From contig CM047428.1 in NCBI GenBank assembly GCA_026168455.1, positions 15,967,313-16,031,312 on the forward strand: a stretch of DNA of 64,000 bases. Direction: 5' to 3'. The notes under the pieces are model-generated. The model had not been told where the DNA came from and ran no database searches. It saw only the letters and a program-made list of their open reading frames with translations. Position 1 is the first letter of the stretch; each line of letters opens with the position of its first letter. Source of the DNA: Theocolax elegans (taxonomy: Eukaryota; Arthropoda; Insecta; Hymenoptera; Cerocephalidae). This document shows positions 63,246-64,000 of the stretch, one piece after another. The translations under genes were made by a program, and so were the position numbers.

Positions 63246-64000
63246 TAATAAAATATACGTATAACAAATATGTGGAATATATTACGAGTATATAGTAATA
63301 TACTATGAAATAATATGTTACATTTCTCTGTGTTAATTAAGCATAAATTTGTAGAGAGATTTGTTCGAAACCTGCACAATCCCAAGAATTCCTTTCATCA
63401 GTTTTGAACGTATCGCAAAGCATTCTAAGAATATATATATCCAGAGATTATACATACAATGTCAAAATAATTAAGGTGCCGTAAATTGAAGAAATTATTT
63501 TTCATTCGTTTTTTAATTTTTAATTAGACAATTCGCGTTAAACATTGTTTATAGATTTTATAATTATTAATTATTTATCTTTCGAAAACAATATTCATCA
63601 TTATTTATTATATGTAAATATCGCGTTATAATCGCGTTAGTTGTTAAGCGATGAAAAAACTGCATGTGTATATTTTATTTATTATTATCATTGAGAAAGT
63701 AGTTCAAAAGTTTATATTTATAATAACAGGATTATTTTGTTCTAAGTTTTATATGTATGTACGTTTTACGTGTGCTTTCCATTGTAAAGGAAAAATGAAA
63801 AAATTATTTTTTAAGTACTTGAGCTTAAAAATGGAACGTAATAACAGTTTAAATCCAGATGAAACTTGTTCGTATATTACATTTTATTTACTTTAATTAA
63901 AAACTACAACGTTTTAAATGCTTTTTGAAGTGTATGTATGTAAAAAAATATGTTATTCAAAGATAACTAAATAATTCAAAATTAATATTTACAATCGATT
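63246..64000. repeat. direct duplication, copy 2, running off the window
   Basis: The second copy of 60850-61607, still matching at base 64000. If the duplication is tandem, the unit is about 2.4 kb (60850-63245) and continues beyond the right edge. Confidence 0.92.

Overview
The window looks like a nuclear genomic segment from an insect. It is AT-rich, carries CpG-dense islands and has small coding exons in long introns. Hymenoptera (ant or bee) is my best guess, an inference from base composition and the style of the paramyosin protein. Very little of the 64 kb is coding. The gene identified with confidence is paramyosin (Prm), on the minus strand. Eleven coding exons, from the ATG at 24503 down to 5766, give 513 residues plus two bases of a codon. 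They match the N-terminal two thirds of insect paramyosin, which is about 880 residues. The C-terminal ~360 residues are not in the window and should lie beyond base 1.

Inside the next Prm intron, at 3436-3818 on the minus strand, is a 127-codon exon with its own TATA box and initiator. It ends in the same phase as the last visible Prm exon. This is the expected arrangement for mini-paramyosin, in which an internal promoter and private 5' exon join the shared paramyosin C-terminal exons. A second unassigned open frame at the left edge (1-219, minus) has a compatible acceptor phase and may be another private exon.

Layout: 1-3.9 kb, mini-paramyosin exons and intron; 5.8-9.0 kb, a tight cluster of eight Prm exons; 9-24.5 kb, long Prm introns with three 5' exons and a muscle-type MEF2 motif; 24.5-25 kb, the Prm 5' end; 27.4-27.8 kb, a pair of CTCF-like motifs and a TATA promoter facing right; 28.8-29.8 kb, probable last exons of an unidentified minus-strand gene with a poly(A) signal; 30-64 kb, mostly non-coding DNA with a few orphan promoter or first-exon candidates (40.7, 44.1 and 59.9 kb).

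The repeat content is informative. There are several TTAA-flanked (piggyBac-type) non-autonomous elements in related families, TA-flanked MITEs with CAC-x-GAGAAAA ends, and an intact tRNA-derived SINE with a 13-bp target duplication nested in an older TTAA element. There are also three direct duplications (9.8-11.6, 45.5-47.3 and 60.8-64 kb) whose copies differ mainly by homopolymer indels, which suggests recent duplication, long-read assembly error, or both. I found no CRISPR array, rRNA, intact tRNA gene or clear viral insertion.
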